A stretch of 64,000 bases of DNA, taken from positions 37,803-101,802 of the forward strand of contig JBHYFN010000012.1 in the NCBI GenBank assembly GCA_051859505.1, in the 5' to 3' direction. The DNA is from JAFIEN01 sp051859505 (GTDB taxonomy: Bacteria > Pseudomonadota > Alphaproteobacteria > Rhodobacterales > Rhodobacteraceae). The translations under genes were made by a program, and so were the position numbers. Of the stretch, positions 27,593 to 36,499 are shown piece after piece; within the stretch, counting starts at the first letter, position 1; every line of letters begins with the position of its first letter. A model generated the notes under the pieces. It was not told where the DNA came from, did not search any database, and saw only the letters and a list, made by a program, of their open reading frames with translations.

Positions 27593-28339
27593 ATGACCAC
27601 TCACGTCATCCGCTTTCAAAAGAACGGCCCCGGCAACGCGGGCCTGACCGCCCTGCCCGTGGACCCGGCCCATTACCTTGGCCCCGCCCCCGAACAGAAC
27701 GCGCATCTTTACTTCGAGGACGAAGCCCTGGGCCTGACCGCCGGCATCTGGGACACGACCGGCATGCAGGAACCCGTCGGCCCCTATCCGGGTGACGAGT
27801 TCATCTTCCTGATCGAAGGGGAATTCGCCATGGCCGATGCCAGCGGCCACGCCATCCCCGCGCGTGCCGGCCAAAGCGCCATCTTCCGCAACGGCGCGCC
27901 GATGGGCTGGGTGCAGGAGGGCTATCTGCGCAAGTTCTTCCTCCTCCTGAACGACCCCGCCGAGGCCGACCGCGCCCATGACAGCGCCGAGGGCGGCTTC
28001 ATCGTCCTCGACCCCGACATGACGCTGACCGATGACGACCCCATCACCCAGTCCGACAGCGGCGCGAAACAGCGCGAGCGGGTGCTGTTCTCGGGCGATA
28101 CGGGCAAGTTCACCGTGGGCCTGTGGGATACCGAGGCGCTGGTGACCGAGCCCTACCCCTTCCCCGAACATGAACTCGCGCAGGTGCTGGAAGGCGAGGT
28201 GACGATTACCCACGCGGATGGGACAGCCGAAACCTTCACCGCCGGAGACGTCTTCTTCATCCCGGCAGGCACCGTCACCAAATGGGAGGTGCCGCGCTAT
28301 CTGCGCAAGTTCTATGCCTGCGTGCCGCCCGCCGAGTAA
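27593..28339 (+). CDS. Double-cupin protein
   Basis: A 248-residue protein with two cupin_3-like domains (about residues 40-115 and 160-245). Each has a conserved EFIFLIEGEFAMAD or ELAQVLEGEVTITHADG strand pair and an AG-x-x-xx-F/IP turn, and both end with YLRKFF/YLRKFY. The two halves look like an internal duplication. Single-domain relatives stand beside FAD amine oxidases in many proteobacteria, with no settled function. The ATG at 27593 follows AAAGGA, 28 bases after the oxidoreductase stop, so they are likely cotranscribed. It could bind a metal and an intermediate, or act as a sensor. Confidence 0.75.
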   Translation: MTTHVIRFQKNGPGNAGLTALPVDPAHYLGPAPEQNAHLYFEDEALGLTAGIWDTTGMQEPVGPYPGDEFIFLIEGEFAMADASGHAIPARAGQSAIFRNGAPMGWVQEGYLRKFFLLLNDPAEADRAHDSAEGGFIVLDPDMTLTDDDPITQSDSGAKQRERVLFSGDTGKFTVGLWDTEALVTEPYPFPEHELAQVLEGEVTITHADGTAETFTAGDVFFIPAGTVTKWEVPRYLRKFYACVPPAE

Positions 28340-28427
28340 TCCGCTGCACCGGCGTTAGCGGTCACAGGGTTGTGCCCCGCCCCGCAGGCAGGCTAGGCGG
28401 GGGCAAGCCGACAGGAGAGAGCCGCCC

Positions 28428-29396
28428 ATGACCGCCACCCGCCCCGAGTTTCACGACCGCATGCTTTCTCTGGGCCTTGCCCGGGTGTCCGAGGCGGCGG
28501 CCATCGCCTGCGCCCCCCTGATCGGCCGCGGCGACGAGAAGGCCGCCGATCAGGCCGCCGTCGACGCGATGCGGCGCGAGCTGAACCGCCTCGATATCGC
28601 GGGCGTCGTGGTCATCGGCGAGGGCGAGAGGGACGAGGCCCCGATGCTTTACATCGGCGAGGAGGTCGGCACCGGCGACGGGCCCGCGGTGGATATCGCG
28701 CTCGACCCGCTCGAGGGCACGACGCTGACCGCGAAGGACATGCCCAATGCACTCGCCGTGATCGCCATGGGCCCGCGCGGCAGCATGCTGCATGCGCCCG
28801 ATGTCTATATGGACAAGCTTGCCATCGGCCCCGGCTTCAAGCGCGGTGTCGTGACGCTCGCCATGTCGCCCGCCGAACGCGTCTCGGCGCTCGCCGCCGC
28901 GAAGGGGTGTTCGACGACCGATATCACCGTCTGCGTCCTCGACCGCCCCCGGCATGAAGAGATGATCGCCGAGATCCGCTCGACCGGGGCGGCGATCCGG
29001 CTGATCACCGATGGCGATGTGGCCGGCGTGATGCATTGCGCCGAACCCGATCTGACGGGTATCGACATGTACATGGGCTCGGGCGGGGCGCCTGAAGGGG
29101 TGCTGGCGGCGGCGGCGCTGAAATGCATGGGCGGGCAGATCTTCGGCAAGCTGACCTTCCGCAATGACGAGGAACGCGCCCGCGCCAAGGCCGCCGGGAT
29201 CACCAACCCCGACCGCGTCTATACCCGCGACGACATGGTGACCGGCGACGTGATCTTTGCCGCCACCGGCGTGACCGACGGCAGCCTTGTGCCCGGCATC
29301 AAGCGCGAGGTGGGCTATGTCACGGTCGAGACGATCCTGATGCGCTCGAAGACCGGATCGGTGCGGCGCATGACCTATCGCAACCCGGTGAAATGA
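28428..29396 (+). CDS. glpX: Fructose-1,6-bisphosphatase, class II
   Basis: Dephosphorylates fructose-1,6-bisphosphate in gluconeogenesis. The 322-residue product has the GlpX motifs: VVIGEGERDEAPML (about residues 63-76), DIALDPLEGTTLTAKD (metal binding, about 90-105), MYMGSGGAPEGVL and TDGSLVPGI. ATG 28428 follows AGGAGAGAG. The stop overlaps the start of recJ by 4 bases (ATGA), so the two are translationally coupled. It may also act on sedoheptulose bisphosphate, as some alphaproteobacterial enzymes do. Confidence 0.95.
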   Translation: MTATRPEFHDRMLSLGLARVSEAAAIACAPLIGRGDEKAADQAAVDAMRRELNRLDIAGVVVIGEGERDEAPMLYIGEEVGTGDGPAVDIALDPLEGTTLTAKDMPNALAVIAMGPRGSMLHAPDVYMDKLAIGPGFKRGVVTLAMSPAERVSALAAAKGCSTTDITVCVLDRPRHEEMIAEIRSTGAAIRLITDGDVAGVMHCAEPDLTGIDMYMGSGGAPEGVLAAAALKCMGGQIFGKLTFRNDEERARAKAAGITNPDRVYTRDDMVTGDVIFAATGVTDGSLVPGIKREVGYVTVETILMRSKTGSVRRMTYRNPVK

Positions 29397-31162
29397 GCGG
29401 CGAGACGCGACCGGCCTTCCTTGGCGTCACCCGGTCCGTCACCGGCCGCCGCTGGATCGGCCCGACCGAGGCCGAAGACCGCGCGGCCGAGGCGCTGGTC
29501 CAGGCCACCGCCCTGCCCGAGGCGCTGTGCCGCCTTCTGGCGCAGCGCGGTGTCTCCCCTGACGAGGTCGAGGGCTTCCTGCAACCGCGCCTGCGCGACC
29601 TGCTGCCCGATCCGCTCACCCTGCGCGACATGGGGTTGGCGGCAGAGCGGTTCCTTGCGGCCGTCAAGCGGCGCGAGCGGATCGCGGTCTTTGGCGATTA
29701 TGACGTGGACGGGGGCTCGGCCTCGGCGCTGATCCTGACATGGCTGCGCGCGCTGGGCCGGCCCGCCACGCTTTATATCCCCGACCGGATCGACGAGGGC
29801 TATGGCCCGAACGAGCCCGCCATGGCGGCGCTGGCGAAGGACCATGACCTGATCCTCTGCGTCGATTGCGGGACGCTCTCGCACGGGCCGATCGCGGCGG
29901 CGAAGGGGGCGGATGTGATCGTCCTCGACCACCATCTGGGCGCCGAGCTGCTGCCGCCCGCACTCGCCGTGGTCAACCCCAACCGGCAGGACGAGGACGG
30001 GACGCTTGGCCATCTGTGCGCCGCCTCGGTCGTGTTCCTCATGCTGGTCGAGGCGAACCGGCGGCTGAAGGCCGAAGGCGTGGCGGGGCCCGACCTGATG
30101 GCGATGCTCGATCTGGTGGCGCTGGCGACGGTGGCGGATGTGGCGCCGCTGACCGGCGTGAACCGGGCGCTGGTGCGGCAGGGACTGGCGGTGATGGGCC
30201 GCCGCGGCCGCCCGGGGCTGGTGGCGCTGGCCGATGTGGCCCGCCTCGACCGCGCGCCCTCGGCCTATCATCTGGGCTATATCCTTGGGCCAAGGGTCAA
30301 CGCGGGCGGCCGCATCGGCCGGGCCGATCTGGGTGCGCGGCTGCTGGCGACGGCCGACCCGGCCGAGGCGGGCGCGCTGGCCGAGATGCTGGACCGCCTG
30401 AACTCGGAACGGCGCGAGATCGAGGCCGCCGTCCGCGACGCGGCCCTGGCGCAGGCCGAGGAGCGGGGGACGGATGGCCCCCTCGTCTGGGCCGCGGGCG
30501 AGGGCTGGCACCCGGGCGTCGTGGGCATCGTCGCGGCGCGTCTGAAGGAGGCGACCAACCGCCCCGCCGTGGTGATCGGCTTTGAAGGCGAGATCGGCAA
30601 GGGCTCGGCCCGCTCCGTGCCCGGCGTCGATCTGGGGGCTGCGGTGCAACGGGTCGCGGCCGAGGGGCTGCTGGAAAAGGGCGGCGGGCACCGGATGGCG
30701 GCGGGGCTGACGGTGCGGCGCGACCGGCTTGACGCGGCGATGGAGCGGCTGGGCGCGCTTCTGGCGCGTCAGGGCGCGGGTGCCGGCGGCCCGGAAGAGC
30801 TGCGGATCGACGCGCTGGTGATGCCGGGGGCGGCCGATGTCGCGCTGATCGAGGCCCTGGAACAGGCCGGCCCTTTCGGCGCCAGCGCCCCCGCCCCCCG
30901 CTTTGCCCTGCCCGATCTGGCGTTGCAATTCATCCGGCCGGTGGGCGACGGCCATCTGAAGCTGACGCTGGGCGATGGTCTGGGCGCCAGGCTCGACGCC
31001 ATCGCCTTTGGCGCGCGCAAGGGCCCGCTCGGCCCGTTCCTCGAAACCCGCGCGGGCCAGCGCCTTCACGCGGCCGGGCGGCTCGAGATCAACCATTGGC
31101 AAGGCCGCACGACGGTGCAGCTGTCGCTTGAGGACGCCGCCGCATCGGACCCGGGAGGCTGA
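29393..31162 (+). CDS. recJ: Single-stranded-DNA-specific exonuclease RecJ
   Basis: A 589-residue 5'-3' single-strand exonuclease for recombination and repair. DHH-family motifs are clear: FGDYDVDGGSA with Asp102/104/106, DCGT, the DHH triad at residues 179-181 (VLDHHLGAE), and the DHHA1 domain with KGGGHRMAAG toward the C-terminus. A C-terminal OB-like region follows (RPVGDGHLKLTLGDG). The start overlaps the glpX stop by 4 bases. This glpX-recJ coupling is common in Rhodobacteraceae. Confidence 0.95.
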   Translation: MSGETRPAFLGVTRSVTGRRWIGPTEAEDRAAEALVQATALPEALCRLLAQRGVSPDEVEGFLQPRLRDLLPDPLTLRDMGLAAERFLAAVKRRERIAVFGDYDVDGGSASALILTWLRALGRPATLYIPDRIDEGYGPNEPAMAALAKDHDLILCVDCGTLSHGPIAAAKGADVIVLDHHLGAELLPPALAVVNPNRQDEDGTLGHLCAASVVFLMLVEANRRLKAEGVAGPDLMAMLDLVALATVADVAPLTGVNRALVRQGLAVMGRRGRPGLVALADVARLDRAPSAYHLGYILGPRVNAGGRIGRADLGARLLATADPAEAGALAEMLDRLNSERREIEAAVRDAALAQAEERGTDGPLVWAAGEGWHPGVVGIVAARLKEATNRPAVVIGFEGEIGKGSARSVPGVDLGAAVQRVAAEGLLEKGGGHRMAAGLTVRRDRLDAAMERLGALLARQGAGAGGPEELRIDALVMPGAADVALIEALEQAGPFGASAPAPRFALPDLALQFIRPVGDGHLKLTLGDGLGARLDAIAFGARKGPLGPFLETRAGQRLHAAGRLEINHWQGRTTVQLSLEDAAASDPGG

Positions 31163-31270
31163 AACCGGCTCTGGCCGGCCGCGCGAGATTTGCCGTGGCA
31201 GAGGCGCATTTTTCGTGCAGACCCTCTTGCTCTTGCCCGCGGCTTTGCCTAAACCGCCTCCACGGTCAGT

Positions 31271-31345
31271 GGCCCGTTCGTCTATCGGTTAGGACGCCAG
31301 GTTTTCAACCTGGAAAGAGGGGTTCGATTCCCCTACGGGCTGCCA
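31271..31345 (+). tRNA. tRNA-Glu (anticodon UUC)
   Basis: A full cloverleaf of 75 bases including an encoded CCA. The acceptor stem GGCCCGT pairs with ACGGGCT, with a G-U pair at the end. The anticodon stem CCAGG/CCTGG encloses loop TTTTCAA with anticodon TTC. The T arm GGGG-TTCGATT-CCCC is perfect. It lies alone after recJ. Confidence 0.97.
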
Positions 31346-31440
31346 CTTATCTTGAATCACCCGACATTTCCGCCAGTTACAGGGCACGACCGCCCCGCTG
31401 CACCACGCCTGGCCGCCCCGCCTGCGGCCCGATGGTGCCG

Positions 31441-32808
31441 CTAGGACGGGTCCGGCAGGATGCGCCCGCGATTGAGCAGCCCCGCCGGGTCAAGCGCCCG
31501 CCTGACGGCCCGCATCGCTGCCAGCTCTGCCTCGCTGCGGCTATGGCCCAGCCATTCCCGCTTGAGCATGCCGATCCCGTGTTCGGCGGAAACCGAGCCT
31601 TCGGCGCGGGCGACAAGGTCATAGACGATGCCCTCGGCAGCATGCGCCGCCTCTGCATCGCCCTCGGGCAGCCAGACCGCCAGATGCAGGTTGCCGTCCG
31701 CCACATGCCCGAAGACCGAGACATGTGCCCCCGCCCAGCGCCCCGTGATCGCCGCGTGGCAGGCCTGGGCGAAATCGGCCATGGCCGCCTGCGGCAGGCT
31801 GACGTCGAGGTTGATCAGCCCTGGCAGGGCGGCATCCATCGCCCAAGCCTCGCGCAGCTCCCAGAAGCTGCGCGCCTCGGCCCGGGACTGGGCAACAAGG
31901 GCATCCGTCACCAGCCCGGCCTCGAAAGCCTGTTCGAGAAGCGGCAGAAGGCCGGCCCCCTCGACCTCGATCAGCACGCCGAAGGGCGGCGGGTCGGCAA
32001 AGTAGGTCCGGTCAAGCAGGTGCTGGTTGAAGGCGAAGAACTCCTGCCACATCGCCTCATAGGCGCCAAGTGTCACGCCGGCGCGCGCCATCCGCAGAAG
32101 CTGCAGCACCGCAGGGAAATCCGGCAGGGCGCAGAGCGCCGTTTCGACCGGCGGGGGCTGCGGCACGAGGCGGAGGACGGCGCGCGTCACCACCGCCAGC
32201 GTCCCTTCCGAGCCGCAGATCAGGTGGCGCAGGTCATAGCCCGTGTTGTCCTTCACCGCGCGGTTGAGATGCGACAGAACCGTGCCATCGGCCAGCACCG
32301 CCTCGATCCCCAGAAGGTTGTCGCGGGTCATGCCGTGGCGGATCACGCGGATGCCGCCCGCATTGGTGGCGATGTTGCCGCCGATCTGGCAGGAGCCGCG
32401 CGCGCCAAGGTCGATCGGCAGATGCCAGCCCGCCGCCTCGGCCGCCGCCTGCACCTGTTCCAGCACGGTGCCGGCGCGGACGACCATGAGGCCGGCCTCG
32501 GCGTCGATCTCTTCGACCCCGCTCAGGCGCGACAGCGACAGCGCCACCTCGCCCGGCATCGGATTGGCCCCGCCGGCAAGGCCCGTCATGCCGCCCTGCA
32601 CCACCACCCTTTGCCCATGCTCATGGCAGAGCCGCAGCGCGCCCGAGACCTCCTGAACCGTGGCAGGCCGCAGAAGCGCCAGCGGCAGCACCTCGCCGGT
32701 TCGGCTGGCGTCGGTGCGGGTGGCCTCGGGCACATCGGCGCCCGAGGCAAAGCCCTGCGGCCCCAGAAGGGCGGCCAGCGCCCCACCCAGGTCCGGCGAG
32801 AGGCTCAC
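31441..32808 (-). CDS. FAD-linked D-2-hydroxyacid dehydrogenase family protein
   Basis: A 455-residue FAD-binding oxidase of the GlcD/D-lactate/D-2-hydroxyglutarate dehydrogenase group. The PP-type FAD motif VVVQGGMTGLAGGANPM (about residues 68-84) and DLGARGSCQIGGNIATNAGG (about 133-152) are intact. The C-terminal half has GHVADGNLHLAVW, the family metal/substrate motif, and SAEHGIGMLKREWLG. It converts a D-2-hydroxy acid to the 2-oxo acid. The start overlaps the upstream deiminase-like gene by 4 bases (ATGA). The substrate is unknown; the neighbours point to a guanidino or amino acid derivative. Confidence 0.87.
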   Translation of the reverse strand: MSLSPDLGGALAALLGPQGFASGADVPEATRTDASRTGEVLPLALLRPATVQEVSGALRLCHEHGQRVVVQGGMTGLAGGANPMPGEVALSLSRLSGVEEIDAEAGLMVVRAGTVLEQVQAAAEAAGWHLPIDLGARGSCQIGGNIATNAGGIRVIRHGMTRDNLLGIEAVLADGTVLSHLNRAVKDNTGYDLRHLICGSEGTLAVVTRAVLRLVPQPPPVETALCALPDFPAVLQLLRMARAGVTLGAYEAMWQEFFAFNQHLLDRTYFADPPPFGVLIEVEGAGLLPLLEQAFEAGLVTDALVAQSRAEARSFWELREAWAMDAALPGLINLDVSLPQAAMADFAQACHAAITGRWAGAHVSVFGHVADGNLHLAVWLPEGDAEAAHAAEGIVYDLVARAEGSVSAEHGIGMLKREWLGHSRSEAELAAMRAVRRALDPAGLLNRGRILPDPS

Positions 32809-33728
32809 TTCTCGCGCCGGAGGGATTGCGCCATGCAGTGGATGCCGCCGCCGGTCTTGGAGATTTCGGCCGTATCGACCGCCGCCACTTCGAAGCCGCG
32901 CGCGCGCAGCTCTCCGATCAGCACCGTGGAGGTGGTCGGCGCGATCACCCGGTCGCCGCCCAGCGACATGCAGTTGCAGCCCAGCGCCATCGTATCCTGA
33001 AACGGCACGTCGATGATCTCGTGCCCCTTGGCCTTCAGCCAGTCGACGATCCAGGGCTCGGTGCAGGTCACGCAGACGGCGGTCAGCTTCTCGGCAATCG
33101 GCACGACCATCAGGTCGATATGGACGTAATATTCGTCGATGAAGGCGATCTTCACCTCCCAGCCTTCGGCCTCGAACCAGCTGGCAACCTGCCGCGCGCC
33201 TTCCTCTTGCGTGCGAGCGCCGCCGCAGCCGATCAGCAGCACGCCCTCTTCGATCACGGCGAAATCGCCGCCTTCGAAGGTGCCGGCCGTCACCATGTCG
33301 TAGATCGGGATTCCGAGTTTCTCATAGGTGCGGATCGCGGCATAGTTCTCGCCCCGCCGCCACCACTGCGCCATGGCGGTGATGACCGCGCCGTAAGGCG
33401 TCATGACGCTGGAATCGCGGGCATAGACCTGCATCGGCAGTTCGGGTTCGGGCGCGTGCATATGCACCTTGACGCCGAAATGTTCGTAGGCCGCGACCAT
33501 TTCGGCATGTTGCGCCTGGGCCACCTGGATGTTGCAGGGCGCCTCGCGCAGGTGCTTGCGCGACAGCGACGAGGTCGAGAGGTGCCGCAGATGCGCGGGG
33601 CTGCCAAGAAGCACGTCGGTCAGCCGGTCGGTCTCGTTGGCGAAACCCCAGCCGGCAAGCGGCGCGGTGCCGCCGCCCGGCTTGCGGCGCTGGAGGGTGA
33701 AGGGGTCGGGCTTGGTCTGGACGTTCAT
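32805..33728 (-). CDS. Arginine deiminase / DDAH-like guanidino hydrolase
   Basis: A 307-residue member of the amidinotransferase/DDAH/arginine deiminase superfamily. Motifs in order: VYARDSS (about residues 102-108, substrate guanidino contact), GTFEGGDF, YYVHIDLMV with the catalytic His, and C-terminal SKTGGGIHCM with the nucleophilic Cys. These residues hydrolyse a guanidino group to a ureido product, or release methylamines. It lies between an M20 amidohydrolase and an FAD oxidase in one leftward operon, 24 bases after the former. Which guanidino compound it uses cannot be read; dimethylarginine, arginine or a derivative are candidates. Confidence 0.85.
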   Translation of the reverse strand: MNVQTKPDPFTLQRRKPGGGTAPLAGWGFANETDRLTDVLLGSPAHLRHLSTSSLSRKHLREAPCNIQVAQAQHAEMVAAYEHFGVKVHMHAPEPELPMQVYARDSSVMTPYGAVITAMAQWWRRGENYAAIRTYEKLGIPIYDMVTAGTFEGGDFAVIEEGVLLIGCGGARTQEEGARQVASWFEAEGWEVKIAFIDEYYVHIDLMVVPIAEKLTAVCVTCTEPWIVDWLKAKGHEIIDVPFQDTMALGCNCMSLGGDRVIAPTTSTVLIGELRARGFEVAAVDTAEISKTGGGIHCMAQSLRREK

Positions 33729-33752
33729 CGCTATCTCCTTGTTGGAATGGGC

Positions 33753-35300
33753 TCAGGCGCCGGGCATGGCAGAGGGGATCCACCAGTCCCGCCCGCGCCT
33801 GGTGGTGACATATTCGGGCCAGCGGAAATGGATCGGGGGGTCGTAGTCGCAAAGCGGGGGCAGCCAGCTTTCGCCGCCCACACCGCCGCCGGTGCGGGTG
33901 CGAAACTCGTCCATCGCGGCTTTGCGGGCGGTCTCGTCCTCGAGCAGCCGCAGGGCGGAGAGCGCCAGCACCTCGGCCGCGCGTTCGACCATCGGGTCGA
34001 TGGTGGCGGGAATGCCGCCCAGCGCGTTCATCACCCAGGCGGGGTAGCTGGTGCCCGGGGGCGCTTTCAGCGCGGGGCGGGCGATGTAGAAGCGCGCGGT
34101 CGGCGCGTGCCAGCACATGTCGGTATAGTCGTCCGAGGTGGAATGCGTCTGGCTGGGGGGCAGGTCGTGGCGCAGCATCGCCTCGGCGGTTTCGGGGTCA
34201 AGCAGGCGGCTCATCTCGGGGATGAAGGGATCCTCCATCGCCTCAAGCCCCAGATTGCGCTGGATCTCGCGCGCGACCTCGCGCGCCGCCGCGCCCCACA
34301 CCGGGGGCCCGGCGGCCTGCAGCGCGTCCCAGACGACGCGGGCCATGGCGTGATTGGCAAGGCCGGGGCGGGACTTGCACACCCAGTGACGTTCCCACCG
34401 GCAGCCGGTCATGGCGGCGGCGGCGGCGGCATTGCGGTCGAGCGCCGCGGTGACAGCCTCGGCCATGTCGAGCGTGGGCACGCGGATCATGTATTGCACC
34501 TCGGCCAGCCCGGCGGGCAGGTTGTCGGCCGTGGCCTGCCCCGCCGTCAGGATCGCTTCCGAGATCGACCAGCCGCCCTGATGCGACAGCATCGAGTCGC
34601 GCAAGCTTTTGGAGGTGAGGAACATGAGGTTCAGCGCGTCATTCGCCCCCGGCGCGCGGACGGCGGAATGGGATTGCGGGATCGGCGCGCCGTCGCTGGC
34701 ACCCCAGGTCTCGGGCGCATCGCAGAGGAAGCGGTAGACCATCGCATAGGCGGCGCCGCAATGCGTGTCCCATCGCACGGTATTGCACATCGGCAGCATG
34801 TAGAACGGATGGAAGGAGAGGATCGCCGCCAGCCCGTCATAATAGCCCTTCGCGGCATGGATCGGCTTCGATCCCCGCACCTTTTCCGCCGGTTCGCCGG
34901 TGAAGCGCAGGCCGCCCTTGATGCCGTGCCTCTCCATCGCGGCCTTGGTCGCGAGAAGGCCGCCCAGACCGGCCATGCCAAGGCCCGAATGCGGATCGGT
35001 ATGCCCGCCCGCCTGATAGCCCAGGCCCGCGCGGGGTGCGCGCCGGGTGCTGGCCGCCTGGCAATTTCCGGGGATGCCGTCATATTCGGCATACATGCCG
35101 ATCACCGGCCCCTCGCCGTTCGACCACTCTGCGCAAAAGGCCGTGGGCATCCCGCCCGAGCCTTCCTCGACTGAAAACCCCTCGGCGCGCAGGCGGGCGA
35201 CATACCATTCGGCAGACCGATATTCGCGCCAGGCCGTTTCGCCGAAGTCAAAGATCGTGGCGCACCAGTCGGACAGTTCCGGCATCCGGGCCGCGATCAC
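33753..35300 (-). CDS. M20-family amidohydrolase (AbgB-like)
   Basis: A metallo-amidohydrolase of at least 515 residues in the M20 group that includes aminobenzoyl-glutamate and indoleacetyl-amino-acid hydrolases. It removes an acyl group from an amino acid nitrogen. VIGMYAEYDGIPG (about residues 66-78), AGGHTDPHSGLG, RFTGEPAEKVRGSKP and late STSDDYTD are the metal-site segments. The GTG at 35300 is the nearest common start, but a CTG at 35345 has a much better ribosome-binding site (AAGGAGG at 35352-35358), and the extra residues read LPAPALSPAQETARA, so the true start may be there. First gene of the leftward operon. Confidence 0.85.
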   Translation of the reverse strand: MIAARMPELSDWCATIFDFGETAWREYRSAEWYVARLRAEGFSVEEGSGGMPTAFCAEWSNGEGPVIGMYAEYDGIPGNCQAASTRRAPRAGLGYQAGGHTDPHSGLGMAGLGGLLATKAAMERHGIKGGLRFTGEPAEKVRGSKPIHAAKGYYDGLAAILSFHPFYMLPMCNTVRWDTHCGAAYAMVYRFLCDAPETWGASDGAPIPQSHSAVRAPGANDALNLMFLTSKSLRDSMLSHQGGWSISEAILTAGQATADNLPAGLAEVQYMIRVPTLDMAEAVTAALDRNAAAAAAMTGCRWERHWVCKSRPGLANHAMARVVWDALQAAGPPVWGAAAREVAREIQRNLGLEAMEDPFIPEMSRLLDPETAEAMLRHDLPPSQTHSTSDDYTDMCWHAPTARFYIARPALKAPPGTSYPAWVMNALGGIPATIDPMVERAAEVLALSALRLLEDETARKAAMDEFRTRTGGGVGGESWLPPLCDYDPPIHFRWPEYVTTRRGRDWWIPSAMPGA

Positions 35301-35483
35301 GGCGCGGGCGGTCTCTTGGGCGGGGCTGAGCGCGGGCGCAGGCAGGGCAAGCCTCCTTCGGGTTGCATGGCCCTATGGCTACACCCGCCCCTGACCGCGA
35401 CGAAGTGAAACCTTTTCCCGCCATCGGCAAATCCCATTCACCAATGGATGACAAGCCAACCGCCCTGCCCTATCCTGCGCGCC

Positions 35484-36368
35484 ATGAGCCGCATCCCCTC
35501 GACCCAGGCCCTGCGTGCGCTGGAGAGCTTTGCCCGCCAAGGCACCGTCTGGCAGGCCGCCGACGAGCTGCACCTGACGCGCAGCGCGGTCAGCCACCAG
35601 CTGCGCCTGCTTGAGCGTGACCTGGGCTTTCGCCTGCTCAACCGCGTCGGCACCCGCGTCGAACTCACGCCGCAGGGGCTGGCCTATGCGCAGGACGTGC
35701 GCCGGGCGCTGTCGCTGGTTTCGGGCTCGGCTGCGCGCAATGCGGCGCGCGGGGTGACTGGGACGCTGACCATCAGCTCGACCCCCGGCTTCGCCTCGAG
35801 CTGGCTCTGCAGCAAGCTGGGCGCCTTCGCCGAGGCCTTTCCCGATGTGGCGCTGTCGATCGTGACGCAACGCCGCCTTGACGATGTCAGCAACCCCGAT
35901 GTCGACGCCTTCATCGTCTTCGGCCATGGCGACAATCCGGGGATGGAGGTCGAGCTTCTCAAGGCGGTGGATTTCACCCCGCTCTGCAGCCCCGTCCTGA
36001 TCAACCGCCACGACGGGCTTGATGCGCCCGAAGCGCTTGAGCGGATGACGCTTCTGCACCTGACCGATCACGCGGATTGGGAGGCCTGTTTCCGCAATGC
36101 CGGCCTGAACCCCGCGGGCGCGCGGCGCGGCATCCGCTTTTCCGACATGAACCTTGTCTATGCCGCCGCCCTGGGCGCGCAGGGTCTGGCGATGGGCGAC
36201 GAGTTCATCTGCCATGATGCGATGGCCAGCGGGCAACTGGTGCGGCCCTTCGACCTGTCGGTGCGCTCGGCCCGGTCCTATTTCCTGATCGTGCCGCCGG
36301 AAAAGGCCGGCAATCCCGCAGTCGCGGCTTTTCGGGGCTGGTTGCGGTCAGAACTGCCCAATGACTAG
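35484..36368 (+). CDS. LysR-family regulator (GcvA-like)
   Basis: A 294-residue LysR-type regulator starting SRIPSTQALRALESFARQGTVWQAADELHLTRSAVSHQ, the GcvA-type HTH. The effector domain from about residue 85 includes TLTISSTPGFASSWL and the FSDMNLVYAAALGAQGLAMG segment. ATG 35484 is chosen because the HTH begins there; an in-frame upstream start would add 12 residues. It is divergent from the M20 operon and precedes the ABC importer on the same strand, so it probably controls both in response to the imported compound. Confidence 0.9.
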   Translation: MSRIPSTQALRALESFARQGTVWQAADELHLTRSAVSHQLRLLERDLGFRLLNRVGTRVELTPQGLAYAQDVRRALSLVSGSAARNAARGVTGTLTISSTPGFASSWLCSKLGAFAEAFPDVALSIVTQRRLDDVSNPDVDAFIVFGHGDNPGMEVELLKAVDFTPLCSPVLINRHDGLDAPEALERMTLLHLTDHADWEACFRNAGLNPAGARRGIRFSDMNLVYAAALGAQGLAMGDEFICHDAMASGQLVRPFDLSVRSARSYFLIVPPEKAGNPAVAAFRGWLRSELPND

Positions 36369-36390
36369 GCATCGGGCGAAAACGCGGGCT

Positions 36391-36411
36391 TTGGCAAATT
36401 CCGTTTGCCAA
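36391..36411. promoter_or_regulatory. Inverted repeat TTGGCAAA-N5-TTTGCCAA upstream of the importer
   Basis: The 8-bp arms (36391-36398 and 36404-36411) are perfect with a 5-base spacer. A second copy of its CGTTTGCC half (36402-36409) occurs at 36428-36435. The site lies in the 131-base gap between the LysR gene and the GTG start of the ABC importer, which suits an operator. Confidence 0.5.
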
Positions 36412-36499
36412 GCGGGCGAAAAACTTTCGTTTGCCTTGGGGTGCACCCCCTCCCTAGGCTGACCGAAGCGAAACCGATGGTGGGAAAGAGAACGCAAGC

